The notes under the pieces: generated by a model | What the model was told of the DNA's origin: nothing | The model's input: only the letters and a program-made list of their open reading frames with translations | Database searches by the model: none | Assembly: GCA_009733575.1 (NCBI GenBank) | Contig: ML769673.1 | Span: forward strand, 22,385 to 86,384 | Direction: 5' to 3' | Length of the DNA stretch: 64,000 bases | Origin: Gymnopus androsaceus JB14 | Taxonomy: Eukaryota > Basidiomycota > Agaricomycetes > Agaricales > Omphalotaceae | Made by a program: the position numbers and the translations under genes | Shown: positions 34,241 through 45,720 of the stretch, piece by piece | Layout of the letters: every line of letters starts with the position of its first letter | Numbering within the stretch: the stretch's first letter is position 1

Positions 34241-35707
34241 TATTCTGGAACTGCTCGCATTATCTTCCCTTGAAATACCGAAATATTGATATCGAATGCT
34301 TGTTTCAGAAAAGGATCCAGGACAGAGCACATAAAGTTGTATCTCAGCTCTCAACTCTCGTATACGCTCATCTATGTACATACGCTGTCGAACATACTTC
34401 TCCAACCGAGCAATTAGGCTTAGGCCTATAGGTTGGTGGCAATTTGAATGGACGATCCCATTCCCAAGCAGTAAAATTGACTTATAGTTCTGGTGAATAC
34501 GGTGTTGTTTTTTTTCTTTTTCGAATGTACTTCTCAATTTCGCTTTGTCGAAATAGCGAAGCGATATGGTTTCGAAAGCTGAAGCGACGTAACTCGACTC
34601 GCCTCCGAATCTCCGCCTACAACGAGCTCTGTCCAAGCTCTGTCCAAGCTCTGTCCCAACTCTATCTGTAACGGTGCAGCTGTTCCTAGATCTACTCCAA
34701 TCCTGTCAGACTCATGTCAATGGTCCCGAGCGGCGCCCTGAGGCGAGTAAACCGGACATTTCTTGGTCCAAGCTGCACTTTCAAGCTTCAAGGTCGTCTC
34801 TGTACCATGAAAAGGTGAGTATCTTTTGTATTTTAATTCCGCCCTGGACGAGACTCATACTTATACACATGCCTATGCTTTTTCTCAAGGTTGACCAGCT
34901 GCGGTCTGCAGACTCTATCTTAGGCTCAATGTTTTACATCATAACATGCATGTATGTATGTATACGACTCGACGACTCCAAATCCGATGATTCACGATCA
35001 ACCCCAAATCGAATGCAATTGCCTCGCATACTCGTAGTTTTGACACACCTGCCTCGATGCGCAAGACCTATAATGGGTTTTGGCTATGGAATTCGAAAAC
35101 ATGAGATGATAACTAGTCTTCCCCGTTACCGTGGTTGCAGTAGAAGGATCAGCTGGCTAGCTCTGGCTTCACAACCGTGCTTGCGGTCAATTCCGCCGAT
35201 AAAGTGCAGACGAGACTCGCGCTACTCCGGCGGCGAATCCTCATGAGGATTTGCAACGCGGCGCCGTTTGACAGGTTAATTATCATCAAGAGTTATGTGC
35301 CGTGTGCCAAGCAAAGCTCAGAACAAAGGGTCTTTCCATAATCTTCTGAAAACATGAATGAAAATGATGTGATGTCGAGGAAATGGCTATGGATAAATGG
35401 GGAAAAGCTGAGAACGGCTACGCACGCTGCCTCGCGCTAACTTTCTCGAAACGTAACCAGAAACCAAATCTTGCCCACAAAATCGCCACCGCTGCGAGTC
35501 GCGCGGCAATCAAACGTGCTATGCCTCAAATAGCCTTCAGAAGCCAGGCATCTCAGACTCATGCGAATTGCAGTCGAAGATTTTTTTTACTTCTTACCAG
35601 CCTATAGGTTAAAAAGAGCCTCGATAGTTGAAGATTTTCTTCTCTTTCCTCTACCAACGCGCAAAACTCCTTGATCCCCTTCGTGGCTTGCTCAGGCTAT
35701 AGTAGAT
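34241..35707. other. Intergenic stretch
   Basis: Includes a 190-codon plus-strand frame (34,674-35,246) without conserved motifs or convincing composition, and the upstream region of the EXPERA-like gene. A tandem aagctctgtcc string occurs at about 34,625-34,660. Confidence 0.35.
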
Positions 35708-36568
35708 ATGGCTAGTAGATGGTGGATATCGGGTTGGTACTTGCTTACCGCCCCTCTAATGCTATGGGATGCTGGCTATTGTTTAATGAGGTACGCTACA
35801 TGGCTTTTCTCAATCCTGTCCATTCTCTAACTTTGAGCCATATTGAAGGCCTCGTTCAATGGTCGGAGGAGATCTGCATTGGATATGGCAGTTTTATGAA
35901 TTTTACGGCAACGTAGACCATGTTGGTCCAAAATACAACTTTCGAGGACCGACGACCTAACTGTATCATCTTTTGTAGGTTTATGGCGTTAAAGCCTTTG
36001 AAGATGGGGAAGGATTTGCTAATGCCGCAGGTACGCTGGGCTCGCTCTCCGTTCGAGCTCAAAATACTCATAAAATACTTTAAACAGCCGTCCTGAACGT
36101 CGTCGAAAATTTATTCGCTGTGCGTTCCATTTTGCTCTGCTCATCTCATCTCGTCTTACTGACGTGTCGCTCAAGATTCTCTACCTCTGGTTCACCCACG
36201 CATGTCATTCTTCGCCCGAGCTCGCGACTATCGCGGGATACACTGGCTCAGCCATGACTCTCGCCAAAACCCTACTCTACGTCTCCCAAGAGTACTATTG
36301 CGGATTTTGTGCTATCGGGCACAACACCTTATCTGGCATGCTCTTCTATTGGATCCTACCCAACGTGTACGTTTCTTGTCCGACTAGTCTTTTTCTTCAC
36401 ATCGTTCCGTGAAGCCGTCGTTAGGGTACTGATTTGGAAGCTTCTTTCCCTCCCGTCCCTCTCTACAGCGCGTGGCTAATAGTATCGGCGCTCATCATGT
36501 ATTGCTTGGGAAGTGACATTTTGCTGAGCTTGAGGCGGACTAGTAGTTCGAGGGGAAAATGCGAATGA
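35708..36568 (+). CDS. EXPERA/emopamil-binding-like membrane protein
   Basis: A small multi-span ER-type membrane protein of the EBP/EXPERA group; this group includes sterol delta8-delta7 isomerases, but the substrate here is not known. Six exons (35708-35790, 35849-35912, 35979-36030, 36088-36119, 36176-36366, 36469-36568) give 173 residues with all junctions in frame. Four hydrophobic segments are visible: WYLLTAPLMLWDAGYCLM near the start, LNVVENLFAILYLWFTHAC, then GSAMTLAKTLLYVSQEYYCG, and WLIVSALIMYCLGSDILL at the end. Conserved family pieces: MRPRSMVGGDLHWIW, YGVKA, EYYCGFCAIGHN. The first exon may miss a short N-terminal part. Two bases more than AAC are kept at the last donor (gt, then gtacgt) to preserve the frame. 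Convergent with the cyanase gene. Confidence 0.75.
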
Positions 36569-36870
36569 CATTTAACTTATTTACAGTTTTTTTGTTCATA
36601 CTAGATTCAAGTTACTTTTATTACGTGGTATATATTTGCGCTTGCATATCATTGAGGCTATAGCCTAGCTGCGAGAGCAGACTCAAGTGCATCGAAAATT
36701 ATAGCTGAACACGTTCGATCCGCGGCGGGCCCATACCTGAATAGTTTGATTCGTTTTTTGCACCTTGTTTCTTCGTCTTCAGGTTCGCACACCATTCGCA
36801 ACCAGTAGCGAATTCTTCATACTATTACTGTACACATGTTGTACATATTTCCTTCCATTATCTTTATCCT

Positions 36871-37822
36871 TCACCACGTGGCATACTTCAAAAACTTTCC
36901 ACTAAAAAAACGCAGTATAGCACATTAGCCCTTAGTTCTTCGCGCAAGAAAACCACCTACTCAAAAGTCAACACAACACGATCGCCTTTTGGGTCAGGTT
37001 TCTTTTCAACCGTGACATAGCAGTCGATCATGGACATGATACCATCTCCAAACTATGCACAGTTAGACTAGGACTAGAAACCGCCAATCACCATTCGACG
37101 TACCTTCTCATTAATGAGGGCCTATCATCAGGTGGGTAGATGGAAAGAAGGTAAATGAAAGTTGAATGAAAGAACGGGTGAAAGGGAGCGAACTACGCAC
37201 TTTGATAGGATGGCCATAGACCATGATTCCCTAAAACGAACGAATGAAACATCAGTCAAAGGGGTCAAGCGAAGTGAAGCGAGAAGGCATTTCGAACTTC
37301 GTATAATCGGTACACAACAGGATCAGTTGGAATAGCCGAACCCAGCCCACGATAAGGGAACCAGTGGTCTCCTAATCCAGCCGTCAATTCCGCGTGCGGA
37401 AGATCCAGTACTTCAGAGAGCTTTTGTAATTCTTCTCCAGAGAATTTGGCCTGTAGAGCGGCGACGGCAAGGGGGTTATAATTAGTGAGAGAAGTTCAAG
37501 AAGGAAAGCTATAGATATAGCGATTATAAACCACGCACTTGGCCGTAGAAAGCTGAAGCCACCCAGACCTCGTCCTTCCCTATCGCCTTTCCAATCGCAT
37601 CAAAGGTCAAACCTGGGGATAAGATGATGATGAGTATTCGTATTTCCATCTTCATTTCCGAAAGCGTACCCTTCTTGGCTTTGGCTTCGAGGAGAGCGGC
37701 ATGAATCGATGGGAGAGCGGCGAAAGGTGCCGTGTTGGTGGGAATTGACTATAACAACGTTCACAGCTCGATGTTGCTCAGCTCAGGGAAACGCCGAGAG
37801 GACTCACAGCTGATTGGGACAT
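36871..37822 (-). CDS. cynS: Cyanate hydratase (cyanase)
   Basis: Catalyses bicarbonate-dependent breakdown of cyanate to ammonia and CO2 in the cytosol; family members are decamers. Eight exons on the minus strand (37822-37808, 37748-37670, 37612-37539, 37450-37298, 37230-37201, 37121-37104, 37052-36961, 36901-36871) give 163 residues, close to the usual ~156-160. Family motifs: LTFDAIGKAIGKDEVWVASA, GLGDHWFPYRGLG, then PVVYRLYE and EKFGDGIMSMIDCYVTVEKK. The catalytic trio corresponds to R104, E107 and S130. Exon 1 is 15 bp and exon 6 is 18 bp. The last exon restores the family C-terminus DGKFLKYATW; without it the protein would end about 10 residues early. All splice sites GT-AG, frame intact. 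Confidence 0.93.
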
Positions 37823-38111
37823 GGTGTCAGAATGAGAATAGTGGCTAGCTAGATTCAGCCATGTCGGCTTAAATAGCGATTGGGATTATACAACGTGACC
37901 AGATATGGACGGTCTCGGAAAATAAATTCCGTTGATATTACTGGTTGTCCTCACACGGGCGGGTGAAAGAGGAAGAGACCTTCACACACGGGAATATCGA
38001 TCAGCGAGCCGCCAAGTGTGAAGTGCGACAGCGACCTGCCCAGTATTTGATGGTGGTCTACTAAAAAAACATTGACAATCTCTGTGGGACGAAAATACTC
38101 CGGGATGAAAA

Positions 38112-38692
38112 TTACGTCGACTTTTCCGGATCGTTCCCGCCTTCGGAAGGTTTCCATACATCTTTGGTAGCCTGCATTAGCTCGTATAATTGGCCTATTT
38201 GTTCCGAAGACATCTGGAAAGGATTCGATCAGCTTGGCTGATATACGAGTTTCTAGCTCAAGACGCACCTTTTCCAGCAAGAATGGGTCCAATCTCCGCC
38301 CCGAAAATCCCTGACCTTCCTCCGATGGAGGTAATGCCTCCAAGTAAAGTTTCCACTGGGAAAGAAATCCAATAATATGCACTGGGTTCGTGACTGCCCT
38401 ATGCCGACGGAATTCTAGCCCGAGTGTGAGCTGAGGTGAAGAAAAATAGTCTGGAAGAGACAGTTTACTACCTGCTTTAACATAATCATCACCCAAAGAG
38501 CGCATTTCTATTGGTAAATTACGGTGAGACCGTAGAATTTGACGGAGAAGCCTGTAATAGTTTTTCGAAGCACGCTCGCTATAAAGAGCAAGAAGCTCAC
38601 GGTTTTGGAGGAAGTAATGCAGCATTGGCTTCTTGGAGAGTCAATGGCTTTGTTGTTACAGATGCTGCTAGTCGAGCAAGGGACTTCTGCAT
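38112..38692 (-). CDS. SDHAF3: Succinate dehydrogenase assembly factor 3 (ACN9 family)
   Basis: A mitochondrial LYR-family assembly factor that helps mature the iron-sulfur subunit of complex II. Four exons on the minus strand (38692-38601, 38551-38472, 38414-38269, 38213-38112) give 139 residues. The N-terminus MQKSLARLAASVTTKP is a good mitochondrial presequence: basic, hydroxylated, no acid. Core motifs in family order: LLRQILRSHRNLP, MRSLGDDYVKAEFRRHR, FLSQWKLYLEALP, GRRLDPFLLEKM, then GQLYELMQATKDVWKP at the end. All introns are 48-57 bp GT-AG and all joins restore the family sequence. A longer unspliced frame ending at 37951 runs through introns and is not the product. It lies head-to-tail upstream of cyanase. 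Confidence 0.92.
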
Positions 38693-38899
38693 GTTGAGTG
38701 ATGATGGTGGGAAGCAAGTCGCGTCGGTGTCGTCACTTTTCACGACGCTTTGACTTCGGACCTCTCGGTCTTCCATTTAAGTTCAAAAGTCAGTATTCTC
38801 TGCTTTGTGCATAGTGTAGGTGTAAAAGATAGACTACTGTTTACCATTACAGACCACGAGCTTGGGGAGTCATCGGTTTGAAGCCACAAACCGGGTTAG

Positions 38900-39560
38900 G
38901 GGCTAGCTGAGCCTGACCTGAGCATTGGAGTAGGCCGAGCCAACACAGGCTAGGCAGATGATGATAAGATGAAGCTGACTGACTACTGAAAGTTCCAGGC
39001 CAAACACTCGGCCGGAGTGCCTCCCTGTGCTAGGATCCACCACTACAGCGCACTCGGTGAAGCTTTGAAGGGCGGCTTGGAAAGAGCTATGTAGACTCGG
39101 AGCCGCGGTAACTCTAGTACCACCAGCTCTCAGTTCCAAGTTCCTCTATCCTCGCCTCCGTTTTTTCCTTCGTTTCATATCGTGACCCTGTCATTAAACT
39201 CGAGTTCATGTCGTTCAGCTGGCTGATTCGATAAAGATGTGGGCCCAACATTTTTTCTATTTGCGCGACAGGCTGCGTATCCTTGACTGGATTCAATTTC
39301 TGATGCAAAGCACACAGTGCATGCTGCACTGGAAGGAGAGCTGGTGGCTGGAGATCTGTGTCGAAAGTGTCGGGAAAGCTTTCTGTGATGAGATTGAGGA
39401 TGTCGAGCTTGATTATCATTCTCGAGAAAGTTGGACCTGGGCTTAACGAGATCAAAGTCCTATAAACAGCAAGAAAGCGCTGTGATATGGCCACTTATGT
39501 GTTGACACAGGGAAGCATAATTGGGTGTTGTAAGCATTCAGGTATGCATCCAGTCCAGCA
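38900..39560 (-). pseudogene. Decayed downstream copy of an unidentified gene
   Basis: Minus-strand pieces near 39,440-39,550 (LDAYLNAYNT, then YHSAFLLFIGL across a frame change) resemble the start of the upstream locus at 40,888 (LNAYKSNL, CVAFLIFLGL). The nucleotide match continues through gatctcgtta/gatctcgttg. The frame is broken soon afterwards. This looks like a tandem duplicate in decay; function unknown. Confidence 0.3.
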
Positions 39561-39896
39561 GCTCGGTGGGCTTTCAGCCGTGTTGACCTATCAGTTGTTG
39601 GTCGTCAGTAAAAGAAAGTGTTCGCAGAAGATATAAGATATACATCTTGTCCTTCATCTGTAAACAGAATATCATTTCCTTCAGAAGATCGTACGAGTTG
39701 GATAAGGGCCAGTTCACTAAAGCAGGTGCAATTCCCCGAAAGTTCATCCCCCCAACACTCCTCATGATCAGAAGAAATGCTTGTGCTTGAATTGAAAAGC
39801 TGTGTACAGGGCTTTATGTATCCAGATGTATCCCCCGTTAAAATACAGTTATCATTATAGTTAAAGGGGAAACATACCGTAACAGCTCCAGTAGAT

Positions 39897-40888
39897 CACT
39901 GTAAAGGGACCTCAGACCATAAGAAAGTGTCAGAGTATTGGCTATGGGACCGAGAATAGCCCCCGCCTGATCCAGTCGATGGATTGGAGAAATGGATAAT
40001 ACATTGCTCTCGGAAGAGATGGAAGAATTGGTCGCACCCTGGCTGAGGATCAAGGAATCGGGTCCGGCACGTTGCATTGGTGGACCGAGAGCACTCGAAG
40101 AGCTCGAGTACGAGCTGATGCCGGAAGAAGGCTGGAGCTTGGGCGGAGAAGCCAGCGGCCGGTTTAGATAGTGCTGGTACAGCTTGAAAGCCTGTTCTCA
40201 TTGGTCCCTTTGTCGCAGCTTTGAAGCGTGCAACGCCACTTCCGAAGGGGAGATTGTTCTGGGATCCGGAGGCGTCTGAGGCTGGAAATAGTCGGTAAGC
40301 CATCTGTGATCCATCCTATTTGGAAGAGTTGATACCTGTTGTTGCTGCTGCATACTATTAGTCTGTGTGGTCGATGCAACAGCCATCAAATCCACTCCAG
40401 AAAGCCTTCCGAGTTCGGTTGAATACAGACATGATGCAGTTAAAGTGGGAACGCACCATGACACCTTTACGAGATCGCTGTAGACAGGCATTAAGTGTCC
40501 ACTAGCATATGAAGGAATGGGAATACTGAGGCTGGGTGCATTCAGTAGATATGAGATGCTGGGACGAATGGAAACCAATATGTCGCTATCAGAGATCAAC
40601 GAAGAATTCTTCACAACATCCTCTGTTGCGGTGAAAGATACGAGTTCGTGTAATCGAGCGATAGACAGAGAACTGTTGCCAGGATCAGATTTTCGGGTAG
40701 ATCTGGCTGATGAGTGTGAGCAGGTCAAGCTTAACTGCTACTAATCGGGTGAAGGCTAGACTTTGGCTCAACGAGATCACTAGTCCCAAAAATATCAGAA
40801 AAGCGACACAAAGGCAAGATTCTTCCGATCTGTAGGGCAGGTTGCTTTTGTAGGCATTAAGTCCTGCATGATAATATCGTGCTGCCAT
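39897..40888 (-). pseudogene. Unidentified protein gene with in-frame stop
   Basis: The minus strand starts MAARYYHAGLNAYKSN. A possible intron near 40,725-40,800 (gtgatctcg...tcagccag) joins it to a long frame that includes a Q run, then SPSEVALHASKLRQRDQ, a TGA (40198-40200), and in the same frame EQAFKLYQHYLNRPLAS and a serine run, up to a donor near 39,897. A Trp codon changed to TGA would explain the stop. I recognise no domain; composition (Ser/Gln-rich tracts) resembles a regulatory protein. Alternatively the TGA is a true end. Confidence 0.35.
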
Positions 40889-41800
40889 ACTGGTTGTGCT
40901 CGTTTGACTACTGTTGATTGTGATTAAGAAACGATACCCAAGTCCGCTGTAATAGAACTAGGTAGTTCTACGGGTTCAGAACCTTTGTCAAACTTAGAAT
41001 AAAGAGAGTTTACCTGAATTCGAGAATATCCCTTGGCGAAGTCGAGCTCGCGCGTCAGACGTCGTCAAGGTTGAGGTCAAAGAGTGAGCTCGCGCGTCTA
41101 CTGATTGATCTCCTTAAGCTTATGTTCACACGAATGAAGCTTAAATAAAATGATATTCGAAATAAGTAAAAGGTGTCGTTACTGCTGTTTTATATCTACT
41201 TATATACTATTTAACCAAAACTCTAGACTGTTGAAGAATATGTAGGAAAGTAAGAGAATATTCTAGCAAGTACATAACATATCATTGACTCATTTGTTCT
41301 GAGGGACGAAATCAGTACATTTGTTCCCAAAGAAGGAATTGACGACTTACTTACTGGTACAGTGATGAGATCCATCACATCCACAGAAGAATGGAGGAAA
41401 GGTATAGCGAAAAGGGGAGGGATAAGACAACGAGAGAACATCATCCAACAATGAACATATGAATGCACCCGACTCATAAGTCTGAGCCGTCGAAACTCTT
41501 GAAATCTTCTGCTGTACTGTATCGCGTCGAGAATTCAACGATGAGGCTGTGGTACCGGTAGCTTCAGACCATTGTACATCAGTAAGATTTCAGGAAAAAA
41601 GAATTTGAACGGAGTGAGCAAGGAAGATGAGGGCCTATGTATTATTATATTCGAACAATTTCACGTGACTTTCTCGCGTTTGAGCCCCACCGCTTGTTGT
41701 TCCGGCCCCGGCATTTCTAGCTTCATACTTCAAGTCACATGAATTGTGATGTGGGAAATGTGACAATGTTACAAATATTGCTTGACCATCAACCACCATC
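40889..41800. other. Intergenic stretch upstream of the NLR gene
   Basis: No convincing gene. A Ser/Phe-rich minus-strand frame at 41,347-41,538 has no recognisable motif. The region directly upstream of 41,801 presumably contains the NLR promoter; no clear TATA box. Confidence 0.35.
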
Positions 41801-42900
41801 ATGGCTGCTTCAACTATGTTTCCCAATGCTCGAGATTTTTCTATACACGGTGGAGAATTCTACAGTGCTCAGGGAAACCAATATGTTTCTCATCAAGATC
41901 CCAAAATTTTGCATGTAAGTCTAAGTAGTAGTAAAAAATGAACCAAGATAGCAAACTGAACATTTATCTCTTAATACAATTGATAGGAAATCATTATGAG
42001 AAAGCTGACATACTCACCCCAGGCAGTTTATGATGCAGATGTGGGCATCAGGCTTGTTCGCAAGTCATGTAATGCAGGCACAAGGGAACAAATTCTTTCT
42101 GACCTTGAGAAATGGGCAAAAAGCAATAACCCTTATGATGCATTTGGATATTGGATGTGTGGGATGGCTGGAACAGGAAAAAGTACAATTGCCATGTCCT
42201 TTTGCATGAGATTACAAGAGAAAGGTCTACTTGCTGGGACCTTTTTCTGCTCACACCAAATCCCAGAAATTGTTCCTACATTGGCATATCAGCTAGCCAA
42301 ATTCTCTGGAATATTTGCAGATTCACTCAAAAATATCCTGCAAGAAGATCCTGATCATCCAGTGAGGAAACCAGAGGAGCAGATCAAAACACTCTTAGTT
42401 CAGCCATGGAATGCAGCCATTAATGAACAGCAAATAAGATTGTATACACCAGTTCTTGTTGTGGATGCTTTGGATGAATGTGAAGGGGTCCTGTTGGTTC
42501 TTAAACCACTCATAGCAGCAATTCAGGAAAAAGAATTACCTGGATTAAAATTTTTCTTGACTAGTTGCCCAGAGCAGGCAATCCAGCAGCTTATTGACAC
42601 AAGCAACTTGAAACAATATAAATCAATTTCATATATCAATAAATTTCTTCTTCACCAAGTTGAAGAAAGTTTAATCCAAGAAGATATATACAATTATGTT
42701 AAAACTGAGTTGAATGGAATATCTTCATCAGAAAAGGAACTCCAACAACTTACATTGCTGTCTGGAAAGCTATTCATTTATGCAGCAACCATGGTGAAGC
42801 ATGTGAAGGGTGGCAGGTATCTTAGAAGAAAGCAACAGAGATTGGCTGATTCGCTGGATCAGAGTAACCATTATGAGGATCTGGACCAACTTTATGATGA
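41801..42900 (+). pseudogene. NACHT-WD40 NLR, segment 1 (N-terminus and NACHT)
   Basis: First piece of a fungal NLR-type receptor, a cytoplasmic STAND ATPase involved in non-self recognition or cell death in fungi. Exon 1 (41801-41914, starting MAASTMFPNARDFSIHGG) and exon 2 (from 41987) join in frame over a 72-bp intron. NACHT motifs: Walker A GMAGTGKSTIA, Walker B LVVDALDEC, then LPGLKFFLTSCPE. The frame runs into the KDZ transposon after DLDQLYDE and stops 9 codons later in transposon sequence. The partner piece resumes at 56,169. The short N-terminal part fits the small amphipathic or unknown effector regions of mushroom NLRs. Confidence 0.85.
42892..42900. repeat. Target-site duplication, left (TTATGATGA)
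   Basis: The same nine bases occur at 56169-56177, where NLR coding sequence resumes. Eight- and nine-base readings cannot be separated because the flanking base could belong to either. Confidence 0.75.
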
Positions 42901-42917
42901 GAATTCGGCTCACTTTG

Positions 42918-43365
42918 CTCTAAACAGTTGAGGTAAAGCCTCATTTCATTAAACATAGCTAAACATTATATTAAACACTATGTAACTATGATAATAGTAA
43001 TCAAACGAAACAATGCACCTACTTTGAGCAACCATTAAACAGGTTACCTTGTTAGTACATTAAACACTATGCTAAACACAACATCAAACACTCTGCACAT
43101 TGAAAGATTAAACCACTACTCAAAACAGCCATATGTGACAATATCTAAACAAGTAAATAAAAAGGTATGCATATCAAACAACGTAAAAATGAGACCTAAA
43201 CAGAAAGGAGAGAGAGAGGCATACTAAACAAGAGGGTAAACATAAGTAATCACACCGATTAAACAAGGCTCTAAACAGAGATTAAACAGGACTCTAAACA
43301 TCAGCTTTAAGCACTAATCAAAGCAAATCACTAAAAATGCTCACCGTCACATTGCTAAACACATA
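42918..43365. repeat. Left subterminal TAAAC motif array
   Basis: About 17 TAAAC occurrences, mostly TAAACA and often attaaaca or ctaaaca, at irregular spacing over 450 bases and almost all in one orientation. The mirror array lies at the other end of the transposon. They are likely transposase-binding sites (inference). They are not telomeric repeats. Confidence 0.75.
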
Positions 43366-45720
43366 CTACTTCTTCCCACCTCGTCTATTTCCACCCCTAG
43401 CCCCTCTAGCTTGTTTAGGTTCACCCCGAGCCTGTTTAGTTCCTGTTCGAGCGCGCCTCCATTCACAGGTGCCTTCCTCTGTCTCTTCGCAGGACGTGCT
43501 GCCTCTTCTTCTGCAACTTTTGCTGTTTTACTTCTCGTAGAACGTCCAACATCCTCCTGTGCGACCTGAATCGTTTCCGGATTCCGCTGGCGTTTCTGAT
43601 TAGAAATCTTCATAGTAGCAGGAGCGGTTTTGGGAGTGGACTCTGACTCGGGTGGGTTCAGGAGTAGTTTCGGGAGCGGACTCGACTCGGGTGGGTTCAG
43701 GAGTAGAGTCAGTAGTCCCGGAGATGGGCTCAGACTCGCCTGGTGTAGAGATGGGATTGGAAACAGAATTGTCGATTGAGGAGATGGGTTCAGCAGTGGA
43801 CTCGACTCGGATGGGTTCAGGAGTAGAGTTGTTAGAGATTGGCTTGGGAGCGGACTCAAATTGCATGGGTTCAGAAGTGGGTTTGTCAAGTGGGAAGATG
43901 GATTCGGGCACGGACTGGTCTGGTGTAGAGAGGGTTTTGGGAACAGACTCGTTGAATGTAGAGATGGGTTCAGGAGCAGCACAATCCTCTGGAGTCACTC
44001 CCGATGCTTTGGTAGTGCCAGTCTCGCTGTTTGGACTGGTCAACCCCTTGGTGTCCATATCTATGATTTCCTCTCCGCTGTGTCGTTCTTTCTCTTCAGC
44101 CTCACACCTCTGTCTGATTCGAGTGGATATGTCAGATTTGGATCGAAAAGTAAAGGGAGCGGGATTGTTGGTATGAGAGATGGTAGTGAGGTAGCTGGCA
44201 AAGTCAAAAAGCTCGCCACGCTTCATGATTTCGGGGCTGGTGAACTTGGCAGGAAAGTTGAAGGTTGCTGTGTTGTAATAATCAGAGGGATTGGCCTGAA
44301 TCTCAGTGAATGGAATGGACGGTGCATCGCGATCTTGAGGCCATGAATGATCTAATAGGAAATAAATTAGCAGTATATTCATGAGAGAAATATGACGACT
44401 CACACCACAAAGCCTTCAAAAAGTCAGTCAGACCTGAGGCAAGCTGGACGCGGCTAATCTCATCCAAGTCCACGTCCTTCAGTACAGGTATGCCCGAGTT
44501 GTTTACACAGAACAACTGATCCTTGGTCAAGGCAGATTCAACAACGTCCTTGGTCTCAGGCTGAGGCTCGGGTTCGGGATGACCTGAAAATGAGATTACT
44601 GAGTTGAAGGGACATATAATTTAAAAATCCACGTACGACCAAGAGAAGTATCCAGAAAGTTCCACCAGTCAGATTCGAGCTTCTCCCGTGAGTCCACCTG
44701 GTCATCGAGGAATTGAGGAGCATCAGAGCCACTGCGGGAACTCGCATTCAACCTAGGTGTTGTCAGCTATGGTTTCTATCGGCGTAATTAGAAATGAACT
44801 CACCTATACGCGACGACTTGGTTCTTCTGGTCGCGGAATCCAGATAGAAGTACCAGCTCACAAGGCCCTAGAGCTCCGCTTTGACAAAGAGCATCCATCG
44901 TCGTGAGCATTGCCTCTTGAAATTCGCCTTGATTCCTGATAACATTGAAATGAGCTGTGAGCCAAGAGATGGGACTGTAAAAACTTACTTGAAAATCTCG
45001 TCCGTCAATTGAGAGCCATAACTCTCTTGGTCTGCATTGTTCCACAGCTCAGTCAACGCCAACTGATAAGCAGCCCCTGTGTTCAAAGATGGAGACTCCA
45101 AACGCTTTGTGGCAGCCAAGGCTTTGACTTCTTTGTCTTTGGCCGTTCGGAAATGCTCCTTGGCTGCTGCTGTAGACTGGAATGCCACCAATGCACGGGT
45201 AGCCTTCAAAGTGGCGTCGTGTGCTCGAGTACCTTGATCGGTGGCTAAAGCATTGCGAATAAGCTCATCGCGATTATTCTTCACGAAGACGTTGTTGCGA
45301 TGGTTTTTGAGTCGGTCGTTCACAGCCTGAATTGAAAGGTCAATACAACTCATTAATATGCATTGAGAAACATACCGTCTTCCACTGCTTGGGCGTCTTC
45401 AATGTCGCATCTAGCTTCCCCTTAAACTCGCCAGACTTCTGGATTTGCTCCACAGTCTTGTTGATCCAGTCGGAGACCTCTGAGGGGTCATGCTCCTTTC
45501 CCGCCTTCCCAAGATGCAGCTTGTGTTTACGAAGCAGCTGCTCAAAGGCAGGAAAGAAACTGTCAATGTGAGCCAATTGAGCATCGGTGAATGGAGAGTC
45601 GCGACCAGTTTTCTTCTTTGTGAGCGGCTTAGTGTCCTCCACATCGATAGTCTGTGGAGGTTGGCTTTCGGGTATGTCAGATGCAGTCTTTGGATCGTTG
45701 CTTTGGGCGGATCTCAACAT
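43347..45720 (-). CDS. KDZ-associated protein of unknown function (frameshifted near the end)
   Basis: Starts MLRSAQSNDPKTASD on the minus strand. Six exons: 45720-45376, 45326-44989, about 44,940-44,804, about 44,756-44,637, about 44,583-44,404, then the last to 43,347. Early region SPFTDAQLAHIDSFFPAF and DWINKTVEQIQKSGEF, then a charged helical region; such proteins are common beside KDZ transposases in mushrooms in my recollection and may bind DNA, but no domain is proven. The last exon has degenerate repeats with an EPTRVES-like unit, then a basic KR-rich stretch (KISNQKRQRNPE, RPAKRQRKAP) suggesting nuclear localisation. One extra A (gtcagag instead of gtcgag near 43,640) throws the repeats out of frame with the basic tail. 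Confidence 0.6.
43620..43990. repeat. Degenerate coding repeats in the last exon
   Basis: Imperfect units of the type gactcgactcgg-tgggttcaggagtagag recur, coding EPTRVES-like or EPISS-like peptides. Unit length is irregular. Slippage here probably produced the frameshift. Confidence 0.6.

Noticed and set aside
34058..34636. 192-codon minus-strand open frame
   Set aside because: Lies across repeat family B; the frame is not kept in the other copies and the composition is not protein-like.
34674..35246. 190-codon plus-strand open frame
   Set aside because: No motif, no intron pattern, starts in unique non-coding-like sequence; likely chance.
37951..38625. 224-codon unspliced minus-strand frame over SDHAF3
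   Set aside because: It reads through introns; the spliced model gives the exact family order of motifs and a mitochondrial presequence.
42918..43365. TAAACA array as telomeric or subtelomeric repeat
   Set aside because: Fungal telomeres are TTAGGG-type; the motif spacing is irregular and the mirror array exists 13 kb away at the other transposon end.
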